Shown in pieces: positions 25,271 through 33,747 of a DNA stretch of 64,000 nt. The translations under genes and the position numbers were made by a program. The stretch is from JBBECE01 sp964574935 (lineage in GTDB: Bacteria; Pseudomonadota; Alphaproteobacteria; Rhizobiales; Devosiaceae). The stretch covers positions 1 through 64,000 of the forward strand of contig CAZNOZ010000007.1 in assembly GCA_964574935.1 (NCBI GenBank). Direction: 5' to 3'. The notes beneath the pieces are model-generated. The model made no database searches. It was not told where the DNA came from and was given only the letters and a program-made list of their open reading frames with translations. Each line of letters opens with the position of its first letter. Positions within the stretch are counted from its first letter, which is position 1.

Positions 25271-27283
25271 ATGGCCAACCCCGAGCTCGTTCGCGACGCC
25301 GGCAGGCCACAGCCGTTGGGGGCCGATGTCGTCGCCGACGGAGTGAATTTCGCGGTCCGGTCGGCGACCGCGACGCAGATCTGGGTGTCGCTGTTCGACG
25401 AGCGCGATGCCGAGATCGCCATGCTGCCGCTCGAGGAAACGGAAGCCGGCGTGCATTGCGGACTGGTCGCCGGCATCGGGGCGGGGGCGCGATACGGCTT
25501 GCGCGCCGAAGGACGCTACGCCCCCGCCGAGGGCTTCTGGTTCGATCCGGCCAAGCTGCTCGTGGACCCTTATGCCAGGCAGCTCGACCGGCATTTCGTG
25601 CCCGATCCGCGCCAGTTCATGCGGCGGGAGGGGGCCGGGGACAGTGCGCCGGCGGTGCCCAAGGCGTTTGTCGTCGGCCCAACACCCCAAGTGCCGCGGC
25701 GGCGGGCCCGGGGGCCTCAATTCATCTACGAGCTTTCGGTGCGCGGCCACACGATGCTGCACCCCGACGTGCAGGACCGGCTGCGCGGCACTGTGGCGGC
25801 GCTCGGCGAACCGGCGGTGGTCGAGCATCTGGTGCGGCTCGGCGTCGATACCGTCGAGCTGATGCCGGTCGCCGCCTGGATCGACGAGCCGCATCTGCGG
25901 GGGCTGGGGCTGACCAATTTCTGGGGCTACAACCCGGTGACCTTCATGGCCCCCGACCCGCGCCTGATGCATGGCGGGGTGGCCGATCTGGCGGCGCTGA
26001 CCGATATCTTCGCGGCGGCGGGCATCTCGGTCATCCTCGATGTCGTGCTCAATCACACCGGCGAGGGCGACCGGCACGGGGCGACGCTCAGCCTGAGGGG
26101 GCTCGACAATCTCACCTACTACCGGCACCACGAGACCGAACGCGGACTGGAGCTCGTCGACGACAGCGGCTGCGGCAACACGGTGGCCTGCGACCGGCCG
26201 GCAGTTGTCGAGCTGGCCCTCGCCTCGCTCAGGCACTGGGTGGTGGCGGCCGGGGTCGCCGGGTTCCGGTTCGACCTGGCGACGATCCTGGGACGCACCG
26301 AGACAGGGTTCGACCGCCAAGCGCCGCTGTTGGCGGCAATCCGGGCCGATCCGGTGCTTGGCGATTGCATTTTGGTCGCCGAGCCATGGGACGTGGGGCC
26401 GGACGGCTACCGGCTGGGCGCGTTCGGGCCGCCCTTCGGGGAATGGAACGACGCCTTTCGGGACGACGTCAGGCGCTACTGGCGGGGCGACGAGGGGCTG
26501 ACCGGGGAGTTCGCGACGCGCCTGGCGGGCTCGGCGGACGTCTTCGGGGCAACCGGCGAGGAGACCCGGTCGGTCAACTTCATCGCCGCCCATGACGGGT
26601 TCACGCTCGCCGATCTCGTCGCCTTTTCGGGCAAGGACAATTTCGCCAACCGCGAGGGCAACCGCGACGGGCACGACCACAACTACTCGTGGAACAACGG
26701 GGCCGAGGGCGAGACCTCCGACCCCGAGATCCTCGCCCGGCGCACCGCCGACCTGAAGGCCCTGATCGCGATCGTCTTCCTGGCGCGCGGCACCGCGATG
26801 CTGAAGGCCGGGGACGAGCTGGGCAAGTCGCAGTCGGGCAACAACAACGCCTACGCCCAGGACAATCCGATTTCCTGGATCGACTGGCAGCTCGCCGACG
26901 CGGAGCTGATTGCGTTCTCAGCCGAAATGGCACGGCTTGGCGCTTCGCATCCGGCCCTCGCGGCGCGCCGGTTCCTCAGCGGGGCGGCCGACGCGGCCGG
27001 CCGGCGCGACTGCGTGTGGCTGAAGGCGGACGGTGACGAGATGGACGAGGCTGCCTGGCAAGCACCAGGGGCAACCGTCCTGGGAATGCTGCTCGCAGAG
27101 GGAGAGGATTTGGTGCTGGCCTGGTTCAATCGCGGCGGGGCGCCGGCGGACGTGGTCTGCCCACCGCCGGCGGCGGGCGGGGTGTGGCGCCTCGCGGCGG
27201 CGTCGACCGCGCCGCACTCAGATGTCACGGCCGCCCGGATCACCCTGGCCCGGCGCTCGGTGACGGTGCTGACGGCGCCCTAG
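25271..27283 (+). CDS. glgX: Glycogen debranching enzyme GlgX
   Basis: A 670-residue isoamylase-type GH13 enzyme that cleaves alpha-1,6 branches left by GlgP. The N-terminal CBM48-like region (PLGADVVADGVNFAVRSATA) is followed by the barrel with VELMPVAAWIDEPHL, NFWGYNPVTFMAPDPR, VILDVVLNHTGEGD, the nucleophile in GFRFDLATILGR, the acid/base in LVAEPWDVG and the third carboxylate in FIAAHDGFTLADLV. A start at 25271 lies 4 bp after the pgm stop. Last gene of the operon; a 372-bp non-coding stretch follows. Confidence 0.94.
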   Translation: MANPELVRDAGRPQPLGADVVADGVNFAVRSATATQIWVSLFDERDAEIAMLPLEETEAGVHCGLVAGIGAGARYGLRAEGRYAPAEGFWFDPAKLLVDPYARQLDRHFVPDPRQFMRREGAGDSAPAVPKAFVVGPTPQVPRRRARGPQFIYELSVRGHTMLHPDVQDRLRGTVAALGEPAVVEHLVRLGVDTVELMPVAAWIDEPHLRGLGLTNFWGYNPVTFMAPDPRLMHGGVADLAALTDIFAAAGISVILDVVLNHTGEGDRHGATLSLRGLDNLTYYRHHETERGLELVDDSGCGNTVACDRPAVVELALASLRHWVVAAGVAGFRFDLATILGRTETGFDRQAPLLAAIRADPVLGDCILVAEPWDVGPDGYRLGAFGPPFGEWNDAFRDDVRRYWRGDEGLTGEFATRLAGSADVFGATGEETRSVNFIAAHDGFTLADLVAFSGKDNFANREGNRDGHDHNYSWNNGAEGETSDPEILARRTADLKALIAIVFLARGTAMLKAGDELGKSQSGNNNAYAQDNPISWIDWQLADAELIAFSAEMARLGASHPALAARRFLSGAADAAGRRDCVWLKADGDEMDEAAWQAPGATVLGMLLAEGEDLVLAWFNRGGAPADVVCPPPAAGGVWRLAAASTAPHSDVTAARITLARRSVTVLTAP

Positions 27284-27655
27284 CGGACCTGTTTCCGCAA
27301 GGGCCCTTGGGGAATCCGCGCATGCCGCAGGTCGGCACCCCCCCGGCTGGCCACGCAGTTGGCCCCAACGGCCCCGAAAGCTCTCCTGAGTGCGGGGCGG
27401 TAAACGGCACGCTCCGGTGCTGGGGTAAGAAAGAATTCATACACTAAGTTCTTTTGAGAGTACGTATTCCCCCTAGTATTCCTGATGTTATATTGGGTAT
27501 GAGGTGATATTCCTAGTATCCTACCTGCTCAGGTACAATTTTAAGTTTCCCCTATACCCGAATTTGTGGTTTGGCTGCGACAATCTGACGCGATGTAGAG
27601 TTTTTCGGGCTTGGCACGTCGTGCGGGCTGCATGCGGGCGAGCGAGGAGGCAACG
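27284..27655. other. Non-coding stretch with an AT-rich block
   Basis: No credible gene. The first 140 bp keep the local GC-rich character. From about 27420 to 27560 the composition becomes strikingly AT-rich for this genome, with an EcoRI-like gaattc, a repeated CCTAGTAT (27473-27480 and near 27511) and several pyrimidine runs. A weak promoter-like pair TTGAGA (27454-27459), 17 bp, TATTCC can be drawn but is not convincing. It probably carries the control region of the secreted protein gene that starts at 27656. Confidence 0.6.
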
Positions 27656-28327
27656 ATGTTGAAAGCAACGATGGGGCTGGCGGGCTCCGTCCTGGCGATG
27701 GCGATATTGGCGATGCCGGCGTCGGCGGGCCTGCTCGGCGATGTCGGCGATACGGTCAACGACACGGTCAACGATGTCGGCGACACGGTCAACGACACCG
27801 TCAATGACGTGGTCGATGAGGTCGACAACACGGTAAACGAGGTGAGCAACACTGTCGACGATACCGTCGGCGGCGTCACCGACACGGTGGATGGATTGAC
27901 CGGGGACGTTCCCGATACGGGCGGGCTGTTTCCGCTGCCCGATGGTGGCGATCCCGGCGATCTGCCGTTCCTGGTCGGCAACGGCGGCGGCGGTGCGGCG
28001 GGCCTGCCCGCGGGCATGATCGCGCAGTTGCAGCAGCTCATCGAGATCATCCGGGCGCGCGAATGGGTCGATTATGACGCCTACGGGCTCGGACGCCGTC
28101 CGCGGGTCGGCGCCGTCGATTTGCGGCAGTGGGTGCCGCAATCGTCCTGGGGCGATCTCAACCAGGTGCTGATCGAATTCTCGGCCGACATCATGGCGCT
28201 GCAGCGCTCGATTCAGTCGGGCCTGGTGCTGCCGCGTTGGACCGGTTTCCGTCGGCTGCCGATCACGCATGTGGTGGCCGTGGATATCGTGCAGGAGGAG
28301 GGCACGGTCATCCTCTACCATTCCTGA
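27656..28327 (+). CDS. Secreted protein with DTVN repeats, member 1 of a tandem pair
   Basis: A 223-residue exported protein of no recognised family. Signal peptide about residues 1-24 (LKATMGLAGSVLAMAILAMP, then ASAG). Residues 25-80 are built of about a dozen short near-repeats of the type D-T-V-N/G-D (DTVNDTVNDVGDTVNDTVN and variants), with hydrophobic Val every three to four positions, suggesting an extended amphipathic or coiled structure. A Gly/Pro-rich stretch follows, then a C-terminal domain of about 100 residues ending THVVAVDIVQEEGTVILYHS. The last 60 residues resemble the end of the next gene's product. Start at 27656 with GAGGAGG upstream. Confidence 0.68.
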   Translation: MLKATMGLAGSVLAMAILAMPASAGLLGDVGDTVNDTVNDVGDTVNDTVNDVVDEVDNTVNEVSNTVDDTVGGVTDTVDGLTGDVPDTGGLFPLPDGGDPGDLPFLVGNGGGGAAGLPAGMIAQLQQLIEIIRAREWVDYDAYGLGRRPRVGAVDLRQWVPQSSWGDLNQVLIEFSADIMALQRSIQSGLVLPRWTGFRRLPITHVVAVDIVQEEGTVILYHS

Positions 28328-28403
28328 CATCGCCGTTCGCGGCGGTCCTGGAGTAGCGCCACAGAAGAGCCGGAGGCGAGGCCGGCGGATTGAGAGAGGC
28401 AAC

Positions 28404-29030
28404 ATGACGTACTTGGCAAGACTGATCCTGTCGGTGGCGTTCTGTTCCTTCCTGGCCGCGACCTCGGCCAATGGACAGAACCTGCTTGGCGGGCTGACGG
28501 GCAATTCCGGGCCGGTCAGCGTGGACCGTTCGGATGGCAACACCGACGTCAGCGTCGGTGGCGGCGATTCACTGCTCGATTTCGGCTACGGAACCGGCGG
28601 CGAAAGCGGCTCGGTCATGATTGGCGACGGCATGCCCGATTTGGGCGGGCTCGGAATTCCGGCGCTCGCCAGCCTGGGCGGCACCGAAACGGGCAGCGGC
28701 GTTGACGTGACTATCGGCTCCACCGGCGGCGGAACCACCGGCGGCGGGCTCGATCCGCTGCTGGCGCTGGCCCGGCTGATCTCGGGCGGCGCGTGCCAGA
28801 TTGCCGCTCCGGCCGGCGACGTTGTCGTCGTCCGTCTCGAGGAGGTGATTGGAGCCGGGCGTATGGGCGATCTCAGCTCGCTGCTGATCGAGCACGCCGG
28901 CGACATCGCGGCGTGCCAGGCGGCACTGGCGCGTTCGGCGTCGCTGCTGGGGCTGTCGTCCGGCGATCTGCGCCGGGTGGTGGCCGTCGAGGCGGTGGCC
29001 GGGAACCGGTTGGTGGTCTACGTCGTCTGA
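28404..29030 (+). CDS. Secreted Gly-rich protein, member 2 of a tandem pair
   Basis: A 208-residue exported protein of no recognised family. Signal peptide MTYLARLILSVAFCSFLAAT, cleavage near SANGQ. Residues 25-125 are rich in Gly, Ser, Asp and Thr (STGGGTTGGGLDPLL and similar) and probably flexible. The C-terminal 80 residues contain two cysteines (GGACQIA and IAACQAAL), which could pair in the periplasm, and a segment GDLSSLLIEHAGDIAACQAA...RRVVAVEAVAG...VVYVV. This lines up with GDLNQVLIEFSADIMALQRS...THVVAVDIVQE...VILYHS of the preceding gene. Same strand, 76 bp apart; probably an old duplication. Role unknown. Confidence 0.68.
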   Translation: MTYLARLILSVAFCSFLAATSANGQNLLGGLTGNSGPVSVDRSDGNTDVSVGGGDSLLDFGYGTGGESGSVMIGDGMPDLGGLGIPALASLGGTETGSGVDVTIGSTGGGTTGGGLDPLLALARLISGGACQIAAPAGDVVVVRLEEVIGAGRMGDLSSLLIEHAGDIAACQAALARSASLLGLSSGDLRRVVAVEAVAGNRLVVYVV

Positions 29031-29072
29031 AGACCAAAGACGGGCGGCGCGGCGGGGTTTGCGTCGCGCCGT

Positions 29073-30188
29073 TCACATGATCACCAGATCCGGATGCGTG
29101 AAGTCGTAGCCGAGCGCCTGGGCCACCGGCGCGCAGGTGATCTGGCCGGCGGCGACGTTGAGCCCGGCCTTGAGACGGGTGTCCTCGTAGAGCGCCCGCC
29201 GCCAGCCCTTCTCCGCGATGGCGAGCGCGAAGGGCAGGGTGACGTTATTGAGCGCGTAGGTCGAGGTGCGGGCGACCGCGGCGGGCATGTTGGCGACGCA
29301 ATAGTGCACGATCCCGTCGAGCACGAAGGTCGGGGCGTCGTGGGTGGTCGGCTTCGAGGTCTCAAAGCAGCCGCCCTGATCGATGGCGACGTCGACCAGC
29401 ACGGCGCCGCGATGCATTGTCGAAAGCATGTCGCGGGTGACCAGCTTCGGGGCGGCGGCGCCGGGCACCAGCACCGCCCCGATCACCAGATCGGCGCCGG
29501 CGACCTGCTCGGCGAGCGCGGCCTTGGATGAATAGAGCGTCTTCACGCCGGCCGCCAACCGGTGCTCGAGCCGCTCGAGCACCTCGGGGTTGCGGTCGAG
29601 GATGGTGACGTCGGCGTCCACGCCGACGGCCATCTGGGCGGCGTTGAAGCCGACAACCCCACCGCCGATGATCGCGACCTTCCCCGGCAGCACGCCGGGC
29701 ACCCCGCCGAGCAGCACGCCGCGCCCGCCATGGGCCTTCTCCAGCGCGGTGGCGCCGGCCTGCACCGCCAGGCGCCCGGCGACCTGGCTCATGGGCCTGA
29801 GCAGCGGCAGGTGTCCATTGGCGTCGGTCACCGTCTCATAGGCGATGCAGATGGCGCCGGATTTGACGAGGTCGGCGGTCTGTTCGGGGTCGGGGGCCAG
29901 ATGCAGATAGGTGAAGAGGATCTGGTCTTCGCGGAGCAGGGCGCGCTCGCCGGCCTGCGGCTCCTTGACCTTGACCACCAGCTCGGCGGCCTCGAACACC
30001 GAAGCGGGGTCGGCGGCGATCCGGGCCCCGGCCGCCTCGTACTGCGCGTCAGTGGCGCCGATCCCCTCGCCGGCGCCGGTCTCGACGATCACCCGATGGC
30101 CGGCATGGGCCAACTCGGCGGCGCCTTCCGGGGTCAGTCCAACCCGGAATTCGCCAGCCTTGACTTCCCTGGGGACCCCGACCCGCAT
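29073..30188 (-). CDS. ald: Alanine dehydrogenase Ald
   Basis: A 371-residue enzyme that oxidatively deaminates L-alanine to pyruvate and ammonia with NAD+ (or the reverse). Signatures: MRVGVPREVKAGEFRVGLTP at the start, VVKVKEPQAGERALL, TYLHLAPDPEQT with the catalytic His, the NAD-binding GVLPGKVAIIGGGVVGFNAAQMA, and DVAIDQGGCFETSKPTTHDAP with catalytic Asp. ATG at 30188 gives the usual length; the longer frame adds 12 unlike residues. Monocistronic by context, divergent from the pentapeptide gene and convergent with the secreted pair. Confidence 0.95.
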   Translation of the reverse strand: MRVGVPREVKAGEFRVGLTPEGAAELAHAGHRVIVETGAGEGIGATDAQYEAAGARIAADPASVFEAAELVVKVKEPQAGERALLREDQILFTYLHLAPDPEQTADLVKSGAICIAYETVTDANGHLPLLRPMSQVAGRLAVQAGATALEKAHGGRGVLLGGVPGVLPGKVAIIGGGVVGFNAAQMAVGVDADVTILDRNPEVLERLEHRLAAGVKTLYSSKAALAEQVAGADLVIGAVLVPGAAAPKLVTRDMLSTMHRGAVLVDVAIDQGGCFETSKPTTHDAPTFVLDGIVHYCVANMPAAVARTSTYALNNVTLPFALAIAEKGWRRALYEDTRLKAGLNVAAGQITCAPVAQALGYDFTHPDLVIM

Positions 30189-30318
30189 CGCCGCCTCGCG
30201 TTCAACGCACCCTGTCTCAAGCACCGGCGGGCCCGCCGGTCAAGCGGGCGTCGGCAAGCGCCTATGGCGATGGCGCAATCGGGGCTAGGATACAAGCGCC
30301 CTGGGGAGGGGCGACGGC

Positions 30319-32109
30319 GTGGCTGACCAATCCACCGCGCAAACCGGACCCGAAACCGCGGCCGAGCCGGCCCGGCAGGCCGAGCGGCGCAGCTGGGGGT
30401 TCTTCTCCAACGGCGCAACGGCCATCATGATCTTCGTGCTGGGGGTGCTGACCGGATTTCCGGCGGCGACGCTCGGGGTCGGCTTCTTCATCGACAACGC
30501 GGTGCCGGTGTTCGGCGGCATGGTGGCGGTGCTGCTGATCGCGCTGACGATGATGGGGCTCGTCATCGCCTTTCGCCGGCGCATCTGGCAGGCCCTCTTC
30601 CGTCGCGGCGAGATCGAGGCCGAGCGTATCGCCGGGCCGCTGGCGTCCCTGGTGCGCTTCGCCGCCGAGCGGAAAGTCGACGAGGCGACGCTGGCGGCGC
30701 GCGAGGTGGCGGAGCTGGCGATCGCCCGAATTTCCTGGGTCCTGACCCGGCGCTGGATGATCACCACGCTCACCGCGCTGGTGGCGGCGGTGGCGGCGCT
30801 GGCGGCGGCGGCGCTGCTGTTCCAGCAGAACCAGCTGCTGCGGGCGCAGGCGGACCTGCTCGCTGAACAGAACAACCGCATCTCCGAACAGACAATACTG
30901 CTCGACACGCAAATCCAGCTCGGCGAGGCGCAGCGCTCGACCTCCATCGTGCCGGAGATCCTCGCCATCGGCGCCGCGATCGGCGAGGAGACATCGGCGC
31001 TTGCCGACGACGGCCGGCCGGCATCGATCTTTTTTGCCGGCGAGCTTTCGCTGGGCCTGCGGGCGCGGATCGTCGCCGCCACCAACGCCGCCCGGCCCTA
31101 CCGGCATCTTGTGTCTGGACGTTCGGGGCTCAGCGAGATCGAGATCGTGGCCGCGGCGGTCAAGCGCCGTACCGACCTGCCCGGAACCATCGCCAGCTAC
31201 GAGCGGTGGCAGCAATCCCAGCCCCTGGCGCGGCCGCTCGAGGAGCTGGTCCAGCCTTCCGACCAGCTCACCGACCGCGAGACAAGTCCCGAGCGCGGGC
31301 AGCTCATCTCGCTCCTGTACAATTCGCGGGTGCTCGACACCGAGGCGCTGTCGTTCGCCGGCGCCGACTTCTCGTTTGCCGAGCTGCACCAGCCGGAACT
31401 CGGGCCGATAAGCTTCCGGCATGGCCGTCTGCGGTTCGCCGATTTCTCGGAAATCGCGCTGCAAGAGGTGGATTTCGGCGCCGCCTGGCTCGAGCACGCG
31501 CGCTTCCACAATGCGAAGGTGATCGACGTGAGATTTTCGTCGTTGGGCTCCGATGAGATCGCGCCGCCCTATGCGCGCGACCCGGCGCTGCCGGTCTGGC
31601 ACACACGGATGAGCGGCGCCGATTTCACCGGCGCCTTCATCGACGGATCGCGCTTCGTGGCGGTCGAGGCGCTGGCCGCCAACTTCGACGGCGCCTTCGT
31701 CGGGGAGTGCGACTTCACCAACGCCTCTCTGTCCGCGTCGACCTTCCGCGAAGCGATCCTGTTCAAGAGCAGCTTCGAGGGGGCGTCGCTGGCGAGCGTC
31801 GATTTCGACAGGGCCATCGTCTTCGACGAGGACTTCCTCGAACAGCTGGCGACGGCGGCCGGGGGCACGTTCCTGGCCGAACGCTACCGGCTGGACCCCA
31901 TGACCCTAGAAGAGATCGCGGACCATCCCCATGGGCTGAACGCGCCGCAGGAGCTCCGGGACGGGCTGACGAACGGCACGATCACGCCGTGGCGGGTGGT
32001 GCGAACCGGCGAATTCGAGACCGTCCCCGACAGCGCCGACTCCTCCTTCCTCGGGGCGCCCGATCCGGTCCTGCCGGAAGGCTCGGTGGCGGTCGAAAGG
32101 GGACAGTGA
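30319..32109 (+). CDS. Pentapeptide-repeat membrane protein
   Basis: A 596-residue protein. Residues ~35-85 contain two hydrophobic segments (IMIFVLGVLTGFPAATLGVG and VAVLLIALTMMGLVIAF), and a third lies near 155-175 (LTALVAAVAALAAAALLF), followed by a probable coiled coil (NQLLRAQADLLAEQNNRISE). From about residue 345 to 510 there are pentapeptide repeats of the A(D/N)LXX kind with F at the centre: FAGADFSFAELHQPE, LRFADFSEIALQEVDFGAAW, MSGADFTGAFIDGSRFVAVE, ANFDGAFVGECDFTNASLSA, FKSSFEGASLASVDFDRAIV. GTG start at 30319. The stop shares one base with the next start, so it is coupled to the DUF2461 gene. Function unknown; DNA-gyrase mimicry is not implied for a membrane form. Confidence 0.78.
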   Translation: MADQSTAQTGPETAAEPARQAERRSWGFFSNGATAIMIFVLGVLTGFPAATLGVGFFIDNAVPVFGGMVAVLLIALTMMGLVIAFRRRIWQALFRRGEIEAERIAGPLASLVRFAAERKVDEATLAAREVAELAIARISWVLTRRWMITTLTALVAAVAALAAAALLFQQNQLLRAQADLLAEQNNRISEQTILLDTQIQLGEAQRSTSIVPEILAIGAAIGEETSALADDGRPASIFFAGELSLGLRARIVAATNAARPYRHLVSGRSGLSEIEIVAAAVKRRTDLPGTIASYERWQQSQPLARPLEELVQPSDQLTDRETSPERGQLISLLYNSRVLDTEALSFAGADFSFAELHQPELGPISFRHGRLRFADFSEIALQEVDFGAAWLEHARFHNAKVIDVRFSSLGSDEIAPPYARDPALPVWHTRMSGADFTGAFIDGSRFVAVEALAANFDGAFVGECDFTNASLSASTFREAILFKSSFEGASLASVDFDRAIVFDEDFLEQLATAAGGTFLAERYRLDPMTLEEIADHPHGLNAPQELRDGLTNGTITPWRVVRTGEFETVPDSADSSFLGAPDPVLPEGSVAVERGQ

Positions 32110-32792
32110 TGGCCGAATTCGAGGGCTTTCCGGACGCGACTTTCGCATTCCTCACCGGCATCGCCCGGCATAACGACAAGGCATGGTTCGAGGCGCACCG
32201 CGACCTTTACGAGGCCGGCTATGTCGCCCCGGGGCGGGCGCTGGTGGAGGCGCTGGGGCCGCGGTTGCGGAAAATCTCGCCGACGGTTGAGTTCGCGCCG
32301 AAGATCAACGGCTCGATCTCCCGCATCAATCGCGACATCCGCTTCTCGAAGGACAAGTCGCCCTACAAGACGCATCTGGATTTGTGGTTCTGGCACGGCG
32401 AAAAACGCGGCTGGGACTGCCCGGGCTTCTATTTCCGCCTGACCGCCGACCAGGTCTGGCTGGGGGCCGGCATGCACATGATGCCCAAGCAGATGCTGGC
32501 GAAATTCCGCGACGCCGTTGTCGACGAAAAAGCCGGCAAAGCGCTGGTCAAGGCGATCGACGGGGTCGAAAAGGCCGGCTACGAGGTCGGCGAGGCGACC
32601 CGCAAGCGGGTGCCGCAGGGCTATCCGGCCGATCACAAACGGGCGCGGTTCCTTCTCTATGAGGGGTTGCACGCGGCCACGGTGCTGCCCGCCGAGGCGG
32701 CGCGGCAGGCGGATTTCGCCGACATTTGCTTTGCCCATTTCAGGGGCTGCTGGCCGATCGGCCAATGGCTGCTGGACGAGGTCGTCGGCTAG
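32109..32792 (+). CDS. DUF2461 family protein
   Basis: A 227-residue member of the DUF2461 (TIGR02453) family of unknown function. Seen: GFPDATFAFLTGIARHNDKAWFEAHRDLYE (read as FLTGIARHNDKAWFEAHRD), FAPKINGSISRINRDIRFSKDKSPYKTHLDLWF (read as INRDIRFSKDKSPYKTHLD), YFRLTADQVWLGAGMHMM and a final DICFAHFRGCWPIGQWLLDEV. Complete. A second, diverged copy of its last ~93 bp lies at 33843-33935. Between the two sit the sdpI/sdpR-like genes. Confidence 0.9.
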   Translation: MAEFEGFPDATFAFLTGIARHNDKAWFEAHRDLYEAGYVAPGRALVEALGPRLRKISPTVEFAPKINGSISRINRDIRFSKDKSPYKTHLDLWFWHGEKRGWDCPGFYFRLTADQVWLGAGMHMMPKQMLAKFRDAVVDEKAGKALVKAIDGVEKAGYEVGEATRKRVPQGYPADHKRARFLLYEGLHAATVLPAEAARQADFADICFAHFRGCWPIGQWLLDEVVG

Positions 32793-33457
32793 CGCGGGTG
32801 GGAAGGGTCGGTCCTGCGCGACAGCATGTAGCTGACCACGCCCGCTGCGATGGGTGGAATCAGCACGCAGGCGAAGAGCGCGATTACCAGCGCCAAGGTC
32901 GACGGCAGCAGGAACGCCAACACCGCCAGCAGGACGGCCGAAAGCACCATCAGCCTTCCCGCGATGCGGTGTGCCGCCTGCCAGATTGCGGGGTCGCGCA
33001 GGGTCCAGGGCAGACGTAGCCCGGCCAGCGCGTTGGGGCGGGACTTGGGCATGACGTTGCCTACGTTCGCCAAAAGCAAGGCGAACCCGACCACGACCAC
33101 ACGCGCCATATCGACGCCGATGCCGAGTCCGATCATGACGATGCCGGCGTGCACCGCGGAAAAGACGAGCATAAGGCCCGTCAGCGCCGCGCGGGCGATA
33201 TGCGTGCCGGCCTCGACCTGCGCGGGGGAGGCGGCACGCGGCGCGAACCAGGCCAGAATGACAAGTGCGCCGAGCAGCGCCGGCATGAGCGACAGCGCAA
33301 GATTGCGCGGCACAAAAACGTCGGGCGCGCCGCCGAGGCTCCAATGCACCGGCAAGTTGGCGTCGGCGGGTATCAGCACAATTCCCACGGCGGTGACGAC
33401 GGCGACAAAGGCGGCGAGCGACAGGTGGAGGCGAGTGACAGGCCTAGTTGAACTCAT
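32789..33457 (-). CDS. SdpI/DUF1648-family membrane protein
   Basis: A 222-residue protein with about six transmembrane segments. The N-terminus has the DUF1648 pattern LPVHWSLGGAPDVFVPR (residues ~35-51) and the second half has the SdpI pattern GNVMPKSRPNALAGLRLPWTLRDPAIWQAAHRIAGRLM (read as NVMPKSRPNALAGLRLPWTL and WQAAHRIAGRLM). In Bacillus, SdpI gives immunity to the SDP toxin and sequesters the SdpR repressor. The neighbouring ArsR gene overlaps its start (by 14 bp) and plays the SdpR part. No SdpC-type toxin gene is in the window. The stop runs into the end of the DUF2461 gene (4-bp overlap, convergent). Confidence 0.86.
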   Translation of the reverse strand: MSSTRPVTRLHLSLAAFVAVVTAVGIVLIPADANLPVHWSLGGAPDVFVPRNLALSLMPALLGALVILAWFAPRAASPAQVEAGTHIARAALTGLMLVFSAVHAGIVMIGLGIGVDMARVVVVGFALLLANVGNVMPKSRPNALAGLRLPWTLRDPAIWQAAHRIAGRLMVLSAVLLAVLAFLLPSTLALVIALFACVLIPPIAAGVVSYMLSRRTDPSHPR

Positions 33458-33734
33458 GGTCTTGATCCCTGTGATCCAGCAATCCGGACAGCGTTTCTTC
33501 CAGGAGTGATGCGTTGAGGTGATAGATGAGGCTGGTTCCCCTTCGCTCGACAGTGACGAGATCTGCCTTCTTGAGCTTGCCGAAGTGAACCGAAAGCGTG
33601 GGCTTGGTGAGGTCGAAGTGAGCGGAAAGCTCGCCGGCGCTCATCGGCCCGGCCCGGAGCAGGTTGAGGACCCGCCGGCGAACCGGGTGGGACAAGGCTT
33701 CAAAAACGAGGTTGATGCCGGCCAAGGCAAGCAA
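33444..33734 (-). CDS. SdpR-like ArsR-family autorepressor
   Basis: A 96-residue winged-helix protein: LVFEALSHPVRRRVLNLLRAG, helix-turn-helix SAGELSAHFDLTKPTLSVHFGKLKKADLV, wing VERRGTSLIYHLNASLLEE. This is the pattern of SdpR repressors, which block their own promoter until bound by SdpI. Starts are non-ATG: a TTG at 33734 or, with better spacing from GAAGGA, a TTG at 33725. The operator region directly upstream is AT-rich with two overlapping palindromes. First gene of the sdpR-sdpI-like unit. Confidence 0.85.
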   Translation of the reverse strand: MLALAGINLVFEALSHPVRRRVLNLLRAGPMSAGELSAHFDLTKPTLSVHFGKLKKADLVTVERRGTSLIYHLNASLLEETLSGLLDHRDQDHEFN

Positions 33735-33747
33735 TCCTTCGATCAGA

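Noticed and set aside
29031..29072. GGCGCG...CGCGCC hairpin between convergent genes as a terminator
   Set aside because: A six-base stem can be drawn but there is no T-run on either strand, so it was not listed.
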